Below, piece by piece: positions 44,289 to 53,032 of a stretch of 64,000 bases of DNA; positions within the stretch are counted from its first letter, which is position 1; each line of letters opens with the position of its first letter. Source of the DNA: Aureimonas sp. SA4125. Lineage in GTDB: Bacteria > Pseudomonadota > Alphaproteobacteria > Rhizobiales > Rhizobiaceae. The stretch is from assembly GCF_019973775.1 (NCBI RefSeq), contig NZ_AP025032.1, positions 2,790,001-2,854,000 of the forward strand, read 5' to 3'. The notes under the pieces were generated by a model, which searched no databases, had not been told where the DNA came from, and saw only the letters and a program-made list of their open reading frames with translations. The position numbers were made by a program, and so were the translations under genes.

Positions 44289-45560
44289 ATGAAAGACCCA
44301 ACGACCCCTTCGGGCGGGCCGCGTTCCGTCCTGCGCCGAAAACTCCTCCTCGGATCGGCCGCCATGGCTGTCGCGGCCATGCTGCCGTCGATCGGCTGGG
44401 CCCAGTCGCCACCGACCGCCGAGGTCAATACGACCAATCTTGCCGTCACCGACGATACCGTCACGGTCGGCATCCTGCACTCCGTCACCGGCACGATGGC
44501 CATCTCGGAGACAGGGTCCGTCCAGGCCGAGAAGCTCGCGATCGACCAGATCAACGAGATGGGCGGCGTCCTCGGCCGCAAGATCCAGGTGATCCAAGAG
44601 GACGGCGCCTCGGACTGGCCGACCTTTGCCGAAAAGGCCAAGAAGCTGCTCGTCGAGGACAAGGTCGCCTCAGTCTTCGGCTGCTGGACCTCGGCCTCGC
44701 GCAAGGCCGTCCTGCCGGTCTTCGAGCAGTATAACGGCATGCTTTACTACCCGACCTTTTACGAAGGTCTCGAAGAAAGCCCGAACGTCATCTATACCGG
44801 TCAGGAAGCGACGCAGCAGATCCTCGCCGGCCTCGACTGGGTCACCCGCGAAAAGGGCGCCAAGAGCTTTTATCTGCTCGGCTCCGACTACATCTGGCCG
44901 CGCACTTCCAACAAGATCGCACGCAAGCATATCGAGGACCACCTCGGCATGAAGGTCGTCGGCGAGGACTACTATCCGCTCGGCCATACCCAGTTCAACT
45001 CGGTGATCAACAAGATCAAGCTGAGGAAGCCGGACGTGATCTACGCGATCGTGGTCGGCGGCTCGAACGTCGCCTTCTACAAGCAGCTGAAGGCAGCCGG
45101 CATCGACATGACCAAGGAAAAGCCGCTGGTCCTGACAATCTCGGTGACCGAGGACGAGATCCGTGGCATCGGCGGCGAGAACATGGTCGGGGCCTATGCC
45201 GCGATGAAGTATTTCCAGAGCCTCGACAACGAGAACAACAAGGCCTTCGTTTCCGCCTTCAAGGCGAAGTGGGGCGACGACATCGTCATCGGCGACGTCA
45301 CCCAGGCCGCCTATCTCGGCCCCTGGCTCTGGAAGGCGGCCGTCGAGAAGGCCGGCAGCTTCGACATCGACAAGATCCGCGCGGCGTCGCCCGACATCGA
45401 GCTGACGACGGCACCGGAAGGCTACGTCAAGATCCACCAGAACCATCACCTCTGGTCAAAGACCCGCATCGGCCACGCCAAGGCCGACGGCCAGTATGAC
45501 CTGGTCTACGAGACCACCGACCTGATGGAGCCGGACCCGTTCCCGGAGGGCTACCAGTAA
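44289..45560 (+). CDS. urtA: Urea/short-chain amide ABC transporter substrate-binding protein
   Basis: The ATG at 44289 has AGGAA 8 bases upstream; the longer frame upstream is intergenic. The 423-residue protein has an export signal with a double arginine (LRRKLLLGSAAMAVAAMLP) and is a type I periplasmic binding protein of the UrtA/FmdD class: VTVGILHSVTGTMAISE, VIQEDGASDWPTFAEKAKKL, SVFGCWTSASRKAVLPVFE, NGMLYYPTFYEGLEESPN, YFLLGSDY-like FYLLGSDYIWPRT. Followed by two permeases, two ATPases and formamidase, so the ligand is urea, formamide or acetamide. Confidence 0.92.
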   Translation: MKDPTTPSGGPRSVLRRKLLLGSAAMAVAAMLPSIGWAQSPPTAEVNTTNLAVTDDTVTVGILHSVTGTMAISETGSVQAEKLAIDQINEMGGVLGRKIQVIQEDGASDWPTFAEKAKKLLVEDKVASVFGCWTSASRKAVLPVFEQYNGMLYYPTFYEGLEESPNVIYTGQEATQQILAGLDWVTREKGAKSFYLLGSDYIWPRTSNKIARKHIEDHLGMKVVGEDYYPLGHTQFNSVINKIKLRKPDVIYAIVVGGSNVAFYKQLKAAGIDMTKEKPLVLTISVTEDEIRGIGGENMVGAYAAMKYFQSLDNENNKAFVSAFKAKWGDDIVIGDVTQAAYLGPWLWKAAVEKAGSFDIDKIRAASPDIELTTAPEGYVKIHQNHHLWSKTRIGHAKADGQYDLVYETTDLMEPDPFPEGYQ

Positions 45561-45574
45561 GCCGATCCGGCCGC

Positions 45575-45600
45575 CCCGGGCCCGCACTGGCGGGCTCGGG
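45575..45600 (+). terminator. GC-rich hairpin between urtA and urtB
   Basis: An 11-bp stem with one G-T pair and an ACTG loop (core GCCCGC-ACTG-GCGGGC), 15 bases after the urtA stop, without a U-tract. It more likely stabilises the urtA message or causes partial termination, so that more binding protein than permease is made. Confidence 0.5.
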
Positions 45601-45647
45601 ACCCCTGCCCGCTTCCCTTCCCGACATCTGCCGACACGGAGACATGG

Positions 45648-46574
45648 ATGTTTGCCGACTACAGCTGGAGCGAGCTCAGCTCGATCTTCGCCATGCAGGG
45701 TTTTGCCGGGCTCGTCCTCTTCTCCGTCCTGCTCCTGATGGCACTCGGCCTTGCCATCATCTTCGGGCAGATGGGGGTGATCAACATGGCGCATGGCGAG
45801 TTCATGATCCTCGGCGCCTACGTCACCTATCTCTGCTCCAACTTCTTCCAGGCCTTCGCGCCGGCGCTGATGGGGGTGTCCTTCTTCTTTGCCATGGCGC
45901 TCGCCTTTCTCGCCAGCGGGGCGCTCGGCATGGCGGTCGAGCACTGGCTGATCCGCTTTCTCTACAAGCGCCCGCTCGACACGCTGCTCGCCACCTGGGG
46001 CCTGTCGCTCATCCTGCAGCAGGCCTTCCGCACGATCTTCGGTGCGCGCGAGGTCGGCGTCACGCTGCCGGACTGGATGATGGGCTCGATGCAGGTGACC
46101 GAGACGGTGGAGGTGCCGATCAACGGCCTCATCGTCATGGCCATCACGCTCCTCATCACCTTCCTCGTCTACCTCGTGATGTTCCGCTCGCGCTGGGGCG
46201 CGCAGGTGCGCGCCGTGGTGCAGAACCGCACGATGGCGGGCGCCGTCGGCATCGACACAGAGAAGGTCGACTGCATGACCTTCGGCCTCGGCTGCGGCAT
46301 TGCCGGCGTCGCCGGCAGCGCCTTCACCATGATCGGCTCGACGGGCCCCAGCGCCGGCCAGCTCTACATCGTCGACACCTTCCTCGTCGTGGTCTTCGGC
46401 GGCGCGGCCAGCCTTCTCGGCACGGTCGCCTCGGCCTTCACCATCTCGCAGGCGCAGTCGACGCTGGAATTCTTCCTCTCCGGCTCGATGGCCAAGGTGC
46501 TGACGCTTCTCACCGTGGTGGCGATCATCATGCTCCGGCCACAGGGCCTGTTCGTCCTCAAGGTGCGTCGATGA
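45648..46574 (+). CDS. urtB: Urea/amide ABC transporter permease (LivH family)
   Basis: A 308-residue inner-membrane permease with about eight helices. It carries family blocks LGLAIIFGQMGVINMAHGEFM near the N-terminus (quoted in part), RFLYKRPLDTLLATWGLSL, a conserved VRAVVQNRTMAGAVGI cytoplasmic loop and a C-terminal VVVFGGAASLLGTVASAF segment. It pairs with UrtC to form the membrane channel. The stop overlaps the urtC start as ATGA. Confidence 0.93.
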   Translation: MFADYSWSELSSIFAMQGFAGLVLFSVLLLMALGLAIIFGQMGVINMAHGEFMILGAYVTYLCSNFFQAFAPALMGVSFFFAMALAFLASGALGMAVEHWLIRFLYKRPLDTLLATWGLSLILQQAFRTIFGAREVGVTLPDWMMGSMQVTETVEVPINGLIVMAITLLITFLVYLVMFRSRWGAQVRAVVQNRTMAGAVGIDTEKVDCMTFGLGCGIAGVAGSAFTMIGSTGPSAGQLYIVDTFLVVVFGGAASLLGTVASAFTISQAQSTLEFFLSGSMAKVLTLLTVVAIIMLRPQGLFVLKVRR

Positions 46575-47725
46575 GAACCCTCATGCAAAGCCTCTTTACC
46601 GGCGGCCGCCGCGGCCATCTCCTCGGTTTCGTCCTCCTCGCCGCGCTTCTTCTCCTGGTTCTGCCCGGCGTGATGGACGTGTTCCGGCTGAACCTCGTCG
46701 GCAAGTACCTGACCTACGCCTTCGTCGCCGTCGGCCTCGTCCTGTGCTGGGGCAGCGCCGGCATTCTCAGCCTCGGCCAGGGCATCTTCTTCGGCCTCGG
46801 CGGCTACTGCATGGCGATGTTCCTGAAGCTCGAATCCTCCACGCCTGAAGCGACGAGAATCCAGTCGACGCCCGGCATCCCCGATTTCATGGACTGGAAC
46901 CAGATCACGGCGCTCCCCTGGTTCTGGGAACCGTTCCACTCCTTCGGCTTCACGCTTCTCGCCGTCGTCCTCGTGCCGGTCGTGCTCGCCTTTGTCATCG
47001 GCTTTGCGATGTTCACCCGCCGGGTCGGCGGCGTCTACTTCGCGATCATCACCCAGGCGATCGCGGCCATCCTGACGATTCTCATCATCGGCCAGCAGGG
47101 CTATACGGGCGGCGTCAACGGCATCACCGACCTTCGCACACTCCTTGGCTGGGACATCCGAAGCGACGACGCCAAGCTGATCTTGTACTTCATCAATGCC
47201 GGCCTGCTGTTGGCAGCGATCGGCCTGTCGATGGCGGTGCGCTCGTCCAAGCTCGGACGCATCCTGGTGGCACTGCGCGACAAGGAGGACCGGGTCCGCT
47301 TCTCCGGCTACGACGTCGCCGGCTTCAAGATCTTCGTCTTCTGCTTCGCCGCCGCGCTCGCCGGAGTCGGCGGGGCGATGTTCACCCTGCAGGTCGGCTT
47401 CATGTCGCCGAGCTTCGTCGGCATCGTGCCCTCGATCGAGATGGTCATATTTTGCGCCGTCGGCGGCCGCCTGTCGCTGATCGGCGCGGTCTACGGCACG
47501 CTCCTCGTCAACTGGGCCAAGAGCTCCTTTTCCGAGACGTTTCCCGAGCTCTGGCTGTTCGCCATGGGCGCGCTGTTCATCGCCGTGGTCCTCGCCTTTC
47601 CAAACGGCCTGGCTGGCGTCTACGCCGCGCGGATCCGGCCTCGCCTGCACAGCCTGTTCGCCGCCCGAGCCGCCTCGGCCGCCGACAGGGACGCCGCCAT
47701 CCTCCCCGCGACCCCGGCCGAATAG
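46571..47725 (+). CDS. urtC: Urea/amide ABC transporter permease (LivM family)
   Basis: The ATG at 46571 overlaps the urtB stop by 4 bases. The 384-residue protein has about ten helices, the LVLCWGSAGILSLGQGIFFG block near residue 60, FAIITQAIAAILTILIIGQQ, GGVNGITDLRTLLGW, and the VRFSGYDVAGFKIFVFCFAA loop that contacts the ATPases. An extra periplasmic loop (residues 80-120, ESSTPEATRIQSTPGIPDFM) is characteristic of UrtC rather than branched-chain amino-acid LivM. Confidence 0.93.
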   Translation: MRTLMQSLFTGGRRGHLLGFVLLAALLLLVLPGVMDVFRLNLVGKYLTYAFVAVGLVLCWGSAGILSLGQGIFFGLGGYCMAMFLKLESSTPEATRIQSTPGIPDFMDWNQITALPWFWEPFHSFGFTLLAVVLVPVVLAFVIGFAMFTRRVGGVYFAIITQAIAAILTILIIGQQGYTGGVNGITDLRTLLGWDIRSDDAKLILYFINAGLLLAAIGLSMAVRSSKLGRILVALRDKEDRVRFSGYDVAGFKIFVFCFAAALAGVGGAMFTLQVGFMSPSFVGIVPSIEMVIFCAVGGRLSLIGAVYGTLLVNWAKSSFSETFPELWLFAMGALFIAVVLAFPNGLAGVYAARIRPRLHSLFAARAASAADRDAAILPATPAE

Positions 47726-47736
47726 GAGACGCCGAC

Positions 47737-48483
47737 ATGGCGACCGAGAACGACTTTCTCCTGGCGGTCGAGAGCCTCACCGTCTCCTTCGACGGGTTCA
47801 AGGCCGTCGACGACCTCTCCTTCTACGTCGACGAGAACGAGATTCGCGTCATCATCGGCCCGAACGGCGCCGGCAAGACCACGGCGCTCGACCTCATCTG
47901 CGGTAAGACGCGCGCCAGCTCGGGCTCCGTGCGCTTTCGCGGCCAGGAGCTGACGGCCATGAAGGAACACCAGATCGTCCATGCCGGGGTCGGCCGGAAA
48001 TTTCAGAACCCGTCGATCTACGACGATCTCACGGTCTTCGAGAATCTCGAGATCTCCTTTCCGCGCGGCCGCTCCGTCTTCGGAGCACTCACCTTCAAGC
48101 GCGATGGCGCCGTGACCGCCCGGATCGAGGAAATCGCCGCGTTGGTCTTCCTAAAGGATCACCTCCAGTTGCAGGCGGAATTCCTGAGCCACGGACAGAA
48201 GCAGTGGCTGGAGATCGGCATGCTGCTGATCCAGGACCCCGAACTCCTGATGCTGGACGAGCCGGTGGCGGGCATGAGCGTCTCGGAGCGGGTGAAGACC
48301 GCCGAACTCCTGCACCGGATCATCGCCGACCGCTCGGTCATCGTCATCGAGCACGACATGAAGTTCGTCGAGGACATCGCCCACCGCGTCACCGTCATGC
48401 ACCAGGGCAAGGTGATCTCCGAGGGCACCATGGCGCATGTCCAGGCCGACCCACGGGTCGTCGACGTCTATCTCGGACATTGA
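47737..48483 (+). CDS. urtD: Urea/amide ABC transporter ATP-binding protein (LivG family)
   Basis: The ATG at 47737 has GGAG 9 bases upstream. A 248-residue ATPase: Walker A GPNGAGKT, Q-loop GVGRKFQNPSIYDDLTVFEN, signature LSHGQKQWLEIG in place of LSGGQ (typical of UrtD), Walker B LLMLDEPVAGM, and H-loop IVIEHDMKFVED. It energises transport with UrtE. Third to fifth genes are spaced by 11 and 10 bases, indicating one operon. Confidence 0.93.
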   Translation: MATENDFLLAVESLTVSFDGFKAVDDLSFYVDENEIRVIIGPNGAGKTTALDLICGKTRASSGSVRFRGQELTAMKEHQIVHAGVGRKFQNPSIYDDLTVFENLEISFPRGRSVFGALTFKRDGAVTARIEEIAALVFLKDHLQLQAEFLSHGQKQWLEIGMLLIQDPELLMLDEPVAGMSVSERVKTAELLHRIIADRSVIVIEHDMKFVEDIAHRVTVMHQGKVISEGTMAHVQADPRVVDVYLGH

Positions 48484-48493
48484 GGCGAATCCC

Positions 48494-49183
48494 ATGCTCC
48501 ACGTAACCAATCTCCACGCCGCCTACGGCCAGAGCGAAGTGCTGCACGGACTGACCTTCAATGCCGCGCCCAACGAGATCATCGCGATCATGGGGCGCAA
48601 CGGCATGGGCAAGACGACGCTGATGAAGTCGCTGATCGGCATCGTCCCGGCCAGGAGCGGCACGATCTCGGTCAACGGCGTCGACATCACCGCCGCCAAG
48701 AGCCACGAGCGGGTCAAGGGCGGCATCGCCTATGTGCCGCAGGGGCGTCTGATCTTTTCCACGATGACGGTGCGCGAGAACATCGAGACCGGCCTTACCG
48801 TGACCGGCGAGCGTGCGGTCCCGGAGGACATCTACGAGCTCTTCCCGGTTCTGCTCGAAATGCGCAGCCGGCGCGGCGGCAATCTTTCCGGTGGCCAGCA
48901 GCAGCAGCTCGCCATCGCCCGCGCATTGGCCGCACGGCCGAAGGTGCTCCTCCTCGACGAACCGACCGAGGGCATCCAGCCCTCTATCATCCGCGAGATC
49001 GCCCGCAAGCTGAAGACCATCCGCGACGAGCGCGGCCTGTCGATCGTCGTCTCGGAGCAGGTTCTCTCGTTCGCCCTCGAGATCGCCGACCGCGTCCTCG
49101 TCCTGGAAAACGGCGAACTCGTGCACGACGAGCCGATCGCCGCCGTCGACGAGGCTCGCATCGCCAAGTTCCTGTCGGTCTGA
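48494..49183 (+). CDS. urtE: Urea/amide ABC transporter ATP-binding protein (LivF family)
   Basis: A 229-residue ATPase with GAGG before the ATG. Walker A is GRNGMGKT, signature NLSGGQQQQLAIARAL, Walker B VLLLDEPTEGIQPS (the EGIQPSII form is characteristic of UrtE), and the H-loop position carries Gln in IVVSEQVLSFAL rather than His, as usual for LivF/UrtE proteins. Forms the ATPase pair with UrtD. Confidence 0.93.
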   Translation: MLHVTNLHAAYGQSEVLHGLTFNAAPNEIIAIMGRNGMGKTTLMKSLIGIVPARSGTISVNGVDITAAKSHERVKGGIAYVPQGRLIFSTMTVRENIETGLTVTGERAVPEDIYELFPVLLEMRSRRGGNLSGGQQQQLAIARALAARPKVLLLDEPTEGIQPSIIREIARKLKTIRDERGLSIVVSEQVLSFALEIADRVLVLENGELVHDEPIAAVDEARIAKFLSV

Positions 49184-49261
49184 CCGGCAGTTCGCGCGGC
49201 CCGCCGCGCCTCCCCCACCGCCCCGCAACGAACCCCATGGGACATCAGCAGGAAGAGCGCC

Positions 49262-50494
49262 ATGACCGACACCCTCATCAAGGTCGATCTCGATACGTCG
49301 CCGCACGACAACGAGATGATCCACAACCGCTGGCATCCCGACATTCCGATGGCCTGCTGGGTGGAGCCGGGCGCCGACTTCAAGGTCGAGACCTACGACT
49401 GGACCGGCGGCCAGATCAAGAACGACGATTCCGCCGCCGACGTGCGCGACGTCGACCTCACCCAGGTGCACTTCCTGTCCGGCCCGATCGGCGTCAAGGG
49501 CGCCCAGCCGGGCGACCTCCTCGTCGTCGACATCCTCGACATCGGCACTTTCGAAAACAGTCTCTGGGGCTTCAACGGCTTCTTCTCCAAGCAGAATGGC
49601 GGCGGCTTCCTCACCGAGCACTTTCCCGAAGCGCAGAAGTCGATCTGGGACTTCAAAGGCATGTTCACGGAGTCCCGGCACGTGCCGGGGGTACGCTATG
49701 CCGGCCTGATCCATCCCGGCCTGATCGGCTGCCTGCCCGACCAGAAGATGCTCGACACCTGGAACACCCGGGAAAAGGCGCTGTTCGACACCGACCCGAC
49801 GCGCGTGCCGACCCTCGCCACCCTCCCGGACGGGGGCCCGAGCGCCCACATGGGCAGCCTCAAGGGCGAGGCGCGCGACAAGGCGGCGGCCGAAGGCGCG
49901 CGCACCGTGCCGCCGCGCGAACACGGCGGCAATTGCGACATCAAGGATCTGTCGCGCGGCTCGAAAGTCTATTTCCCTGTTTATGTCGACGGTGCCGGCC
50001 TCTCCATGGGCGACCTGCACTTCAGCCAGGGCGACGGCGAGATCACCTTCTGCGGCGCCATCGAAATGGCCGGCTGGCTGCACATCAAGGTGACGTTGAT
50101 CAAGGACGGCATGGCGAAATACGGGATTAAAAATCCGATCTTCCGGCCCTCGCCAATCGCGCCGAAATACGACGATTTCCTGATCTTCGAGGGCATCTCC
50201 GTCGATGAGGCCGGCAAGCAGCATTATCTCGACGTCCACGTCGCCTACCGCCAGGCCTGCCTCAACGCCATCGAATACCTGAAGAAGTTCGGCTATTCCG
50301 GCGCCCAGGCCTATTCCATCCTCGGCACCGCGCCGGTGCAGGGCCACATCTCCGGTGTCGTCGACGTGCCGAACGCCTGCGCCACGCTGTGGCTGCCGAC
50401 CGACATCTTCGCCTTCGACATCATGCCGGGCGCGGACGGGCCGACGAAATTCCTCGACGGTTCGGTGCAGATGCCGCTGGCGCCGGATCTCTGA
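49262..50494 (+). CDS. fmdA: Formamidase (acetamidase/formamidase family)
   Basis: A 410-residue cytoplasmic amidase of the FmdA_AmdA family, hydrolysing formamide (and often acetamide) to ammonia and the acid. Family blocks are HNRWHPDIPMACWVEPG, VHFLSGPIGVKGAQPGD, HPGLIGCLPDQKMLDTWN, PPREHGGNCDIKDLSRGSK, and YVDGAGLSMGDLHFSQGDGE with the metal-binding Asp/His set. Directly follows the ABC transporter genes, so imported amide is likely deaminated at once to feed nitrogen assimilation. Confidence 0.95.
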   Translation: MTDTLIKVDLDTSPHDNEMIHNRWHPDIPMACWVEPGADFKVETYDWTGGQIKNDDSAADVRDVDLTQVHFLSGPIGVKGAQPGDLLVVDILDIGTFENSLWGFNGFFSKQNGGGFLTEHFPEAQKSIWDFKGMFTESRHVPGVRYAGLIHPGLIGCLPDQKMLDTWNTREKALFDTDPTRVPTLATLPDGGPSAHMGSLKGEARDKAAAEGARTVPPREHGGNCDIKDLSRGSKVYFPVYVDGAGLSMGDLHFSQGDGEITFCGAIEMAGWLHIKVTLIKDGMAKYGIKNPIFRPSPIAPKYDDFLIFEGISVDEAGKQHYLDVHVAYRQACLNAIEYLKKFGYSGAQAYSILGTAPVQGHISGVVDVPNACATLWLPTDIFAFDIMPGADGPTKFLDGSVQMPLAPDL

Positions 50495-50495
50495 C

Positions 50496-50825
50496 ATGCC
50501 CTTCTACGACTATTCCTGCGAGGACTGCGGCACCTTTACCCGCCTGCGGCCGATGGCACTGGCGGCCGATCCCGCGCCCTGCCCGGATTGCGGCACTTCG
50601 GCCCGGCGCGTCATCCTGACGGCGCCGGGCATTGCCAACATGGATGCCGGGCGCCGCTCGGCCCATGTCACCAACGAGCGCAGCGCTCATGCCCCGAAAC
50701 TGGCGTCGAAGGGACACGGCGCCGGTTGCGGCTGCTGCGGGCCGAAGCCGAAGGGATTTCTGGCGCCGGCCGCCGGCGCGGCCAAGGGATTCCCGGCCAA
50801 GCGACCCTGGATGATCAGCCACTGA
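50496..50825 (+). CDS. fmdB: FmdB-type zinc ribbon protein
   Basis: A 109-residue protein starting one base after the fmdA stop. The N-terminus MPFYDYSCEDCGTFTRLRPM and CPDCGTSARRVIL give the CxxC...CxxC zinc ribbon of the FmdB family. A second, unusual cluster GCGCCGPKPKGF lies near residue 75. In Methylophilus, FmdB was proposed as a regulator of fmdA, but its mode of action is unclear. Last gene of the urt-fmd operon; convergent with the amidohydrolase gene. Confidence 0.9.
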   Translation: MPFYDYSCEDCGTFTRLRPMALAADPAPCPDCGTSARRVILTAPGIANMDAGRRSAHVTNERSAHAPKLASKGHGAGCGCCGPKPKGFLAPAAGAAKGFPAKRPWMISH

Positions 50826-50882
50826 GGGGTGAAAGGCAGCCTGCAACCCCTCGATGGGGCACAGGCTGGATCGGCGTGAAGG

Positions 50883-52343
50883 CTACCGGTCCGCGCGTTC
50901 GGTGCGGTAGTGCCGCCGGAGGGCGGCCTGGCGCGCGGCGACGTCTTCAGGGACGGCTCCGCGGCCCCGCGCCACGACGGAAGCGGCGGCCTGCTGGCGC
51001 CACCGATCGCGAAGGTCTTGATTCCCAGGCGTCGCCTCGAACAGGGTTACGCCCGCGACCATGGTGAGGATCACGTCGGAACCCCTGGCCCGGGAGAGGA
51101 CGAGGTCGAGACGGTCCGCCGACGGCACCGCGATGCCGGCCGCGACACCCTCCAGGGAAAGCGCCACGAGATCGGCGGCAGCGCCCGCCTCGAGTCGCCC
51201 TGCCCCGTCCCCCATGAAGGCGGCCCGGCTTCCGGCGACCGTCGCGGTGTGGAGAAGGTCGTGCGGAGACGGACCGGCGGCTTCGATGCCCGGATGGCGC
51301 GACAGGACGGCGCCGAGGCGCAGCTCGCGCAGATAGTCCTCATCGTCCGACAGGGCGCAGTTGTCGGTCCCCAGCCCGACCAGGCAACCGCTGTCGTAAA
51401 GCGCGCCCAGCGGCGGCGCGCCATTGAACAGGCGCAGGTTCGAGCCGGGGCATGCGACGACGACGAGGCCGTTTTGGCCAGCGATCGTGCGATCCTGCGC
51501 ATTCATGCGCACGCCGTGGGCACAGCTGGTCCGCGCCTCGAAGAGCCCGAATTCGCTGAGAGCCGCAAGCGTCGACGGGCCGTAGAGATGGCGGCACGCC
51601 GCCTCCTGGGCCGGTGATTCCAGGAGGTGGAAGTGCAGGCCGAGGCCGCGGGCGGCGGCGTCGGCGGCGAGGGCGCGCCAGGCGCCATCGCTGACCCATT
51701 GCGGGCCGGCAGGTCCGTAGGCGAAGGTGATCCGCGGCGCATCACGATGGCGATCGCGGAGCCGCTCCATCAGGGCCATCGTCGCCTCAATGGATCCGGC
51801 ATAAGGCGGCGGCGTCCCGGCCTGCGACACCGACAAAGAGCGCCCCTCGCCGTCACGGCCAGGATAGACCTGAAATCCGCGGTCCTGAAATCCGACGCAC
51901 ACCGTCGCGCGCATCCCGCTGTCGCGGTAGGCGGCAACCGCCGCCTCGACTTCGGCTTCGTAGTCGCCTGTTCCGTAGCTGTAATTGGCATGGACGGTCG
52001 CCGTGACGCCATTGGCCAACATGTCCTCGGCGGCGAGCCGCGTCACCGCATAGACGTCGGGCGCCGCGTGGCGCCGGCGTCCGGCGATCCAGGGCTCCAG
52101 CGCATCGTCGGGGTAGCCCATCAGGATCTGGCTGATTCCACGCCCGTGCTGATGGGCATTGACGAAACCGGGGAGAATGACGGCGGACCCGAGATCGCGC
52201 AGGAGAAGCTGCGGAAAGCCCGCGACGATATCGGCCCGGCGGCCGATAGCGACGATTCGGCCCGCCTCAAGGACGAGAGCGCCCCGCTCGATCCAGCCCG
52301 CATGCGCTGCCGGCAGGATATGGTCAGCCGCCAGAATGATCAT
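50883..52343 (-). CDS. Amidohydrolase family (TRZ/ATZ-type metal-dependent deaminase or hydrolase)
   Basis: A 486-residue cytoplasmic enzyme of the cytosine-deaminase-like amidohydrolases. Metal ligands are visible: HxH in FVNAHQHGRG, His in LHFHLLES, His in SCAHGVRM and Asp in GLGTDNCALSDDED. The substrate is unknown; relatives act on guanine, triazines, methylthioadenosine or similar ring amides. The start overlaps the GntR stop by 4 bases (ATGA), tying it to the regulator and the racemase-family enzyme. The nearby TRAP transporter may import its substrate. Confidence 0.87.
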   Translation of the reverse strand: MIILAADHILPAAHAGWIERGALVLEAGRIVAIGRRADIVAGFPQLLLRDLGSAVILPGFVNAHQHGRGISQILMGYPDDALEPWIAGRRRHAAPDVYAVTRLAAEDMLANGVTATVHANYSYGTGDYEAEVEAAVAAYRDSGMRATVCVGFQDRGFQVYPGRDGEGRSLSVSQAGTPPPYAGSIEATMALMERLRDRHRDAPRITFAYGPAGPQWVSDGAWRALAADAAARGLGLHFHLLESPAQEAACRHLYGPSTLAALSEFGLFEARTSCAHGVRMNAQDRTIAGQNGLVVVACPGSNLRLFNGAPPLGALYDSGCLVGLGTDNCALSDDEDYLRELRLGAVLSRHPGIEAAGPSPHDLLHTATVAGSRAAFMGDGAGRLEAGAAADLVALSLEGVAAGIAVPSADRLDLVLSRARGSDVILTMVAGVTLFEATPGNQDLRDRWRQQAAASVVARGRGAVPEDVAARQAALRRHYRTERADR

Positions 52344-53032
52344 GACATGCCCGCGTCGCCGGCCTGCAGTTGCGCGATGATCGCGGCACCGGTTCGGCGG
52401 TTGTGCTCTTCCAGGCGAAAAGCGAGGTCGAGCGCGGCACCGGCCCGCAGCATGGCCATGATCGCCTCGTGATCCTGCAACGATCGGCCGATCCGCGCCG
52501 GGCGTTCGTTGATCGCGAATCGGGCGCGCAGGATCTTCTGCTGCAGCCCGGCATAGGCCTGAACCAGCGCCTCGTTCTTCGTCGCGGCCGCGAGAGCTGC
52601 GTGGAACGCCTGGTTGGCGACCGTGTAGCCGGAGCTGTCGTTGTCGCGGACGAGGTCGCGCATGGTCTGGAGCATGGCTTCCAGTGCGGCCATTTCGCCC
52701 GGCGTGATGCGCTCCGGCAGGACCAGGCCGATCAGACGCTCGATCGCTCCCTTAACCTCGAAAAGGCCGGCGACGGCGGCGCCATCGACGGCGGCCACGA
52801 TCGCCCCCCGGTTCGGGCGCAATTCGATGAAGCCCTCCGCGGCCAGTACTTTCAGGGCCTCGCGCAGCGGCGTGCGCGAGATCCCGAGCCGCTCGCACAG
52901 CATGGCCTCGGGAACCCGCCGGCCCTCGGCCAGCTCGCCGCGCATGATCATGGACCGGAGATCGCCGATCACCTGATCATGCAGGTTCGTGCGGGCGCTC
53001 GCCTCTGGTCGGTTGTCTGGCGCCGACGACAT
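52340..53032 (-). CDS. GntR family regulator (FadR/FCD subfamily)
   Basis: A 230-residue repressor-type protein. The N-terminal winged helix spans about residues 16-80 (LHDQVIGDLRSMIMRGEL, LCERLGISRTPLREALKVLA, GFIELRPNRGAIV). The FCD ligand domain fills the rest, with metal-type ligands in FHAALAAATKN and LQDHEAIMAML. The start shares one base with the racemase stop (TAATG), the stop overlaps the amidohydrolase start, so the three genes form one operon that probably autoregulates and controls the divergent TRAP genes. Confidence 0.92.
   Translation of the reverse strand: MSSAPDNRPEASARTNLHDQVIGDLRSMIMRGELAEGRRVPEAMLCERLGISRTPLREALKVLAAEGFIELRPNRGAIVAAVDGAAVAGLFEVKGAIERLIGLVLPERITPGEMAALEAMLQTMRDLVRDNDSSGYTVANQAFHAALAAATKNEALVQAYAGLQQKILRARFAINERPARIGRSLQDHEAIMAMLRAGAALDLAFRLEEHNRRTGAAIIAQLQAGDAGMS

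Noticed and set aside
48395..50497. 700-codon minus-strand frame across urtE and fmdA
   Set aside because: Antisense shadow of two well-supported genes.
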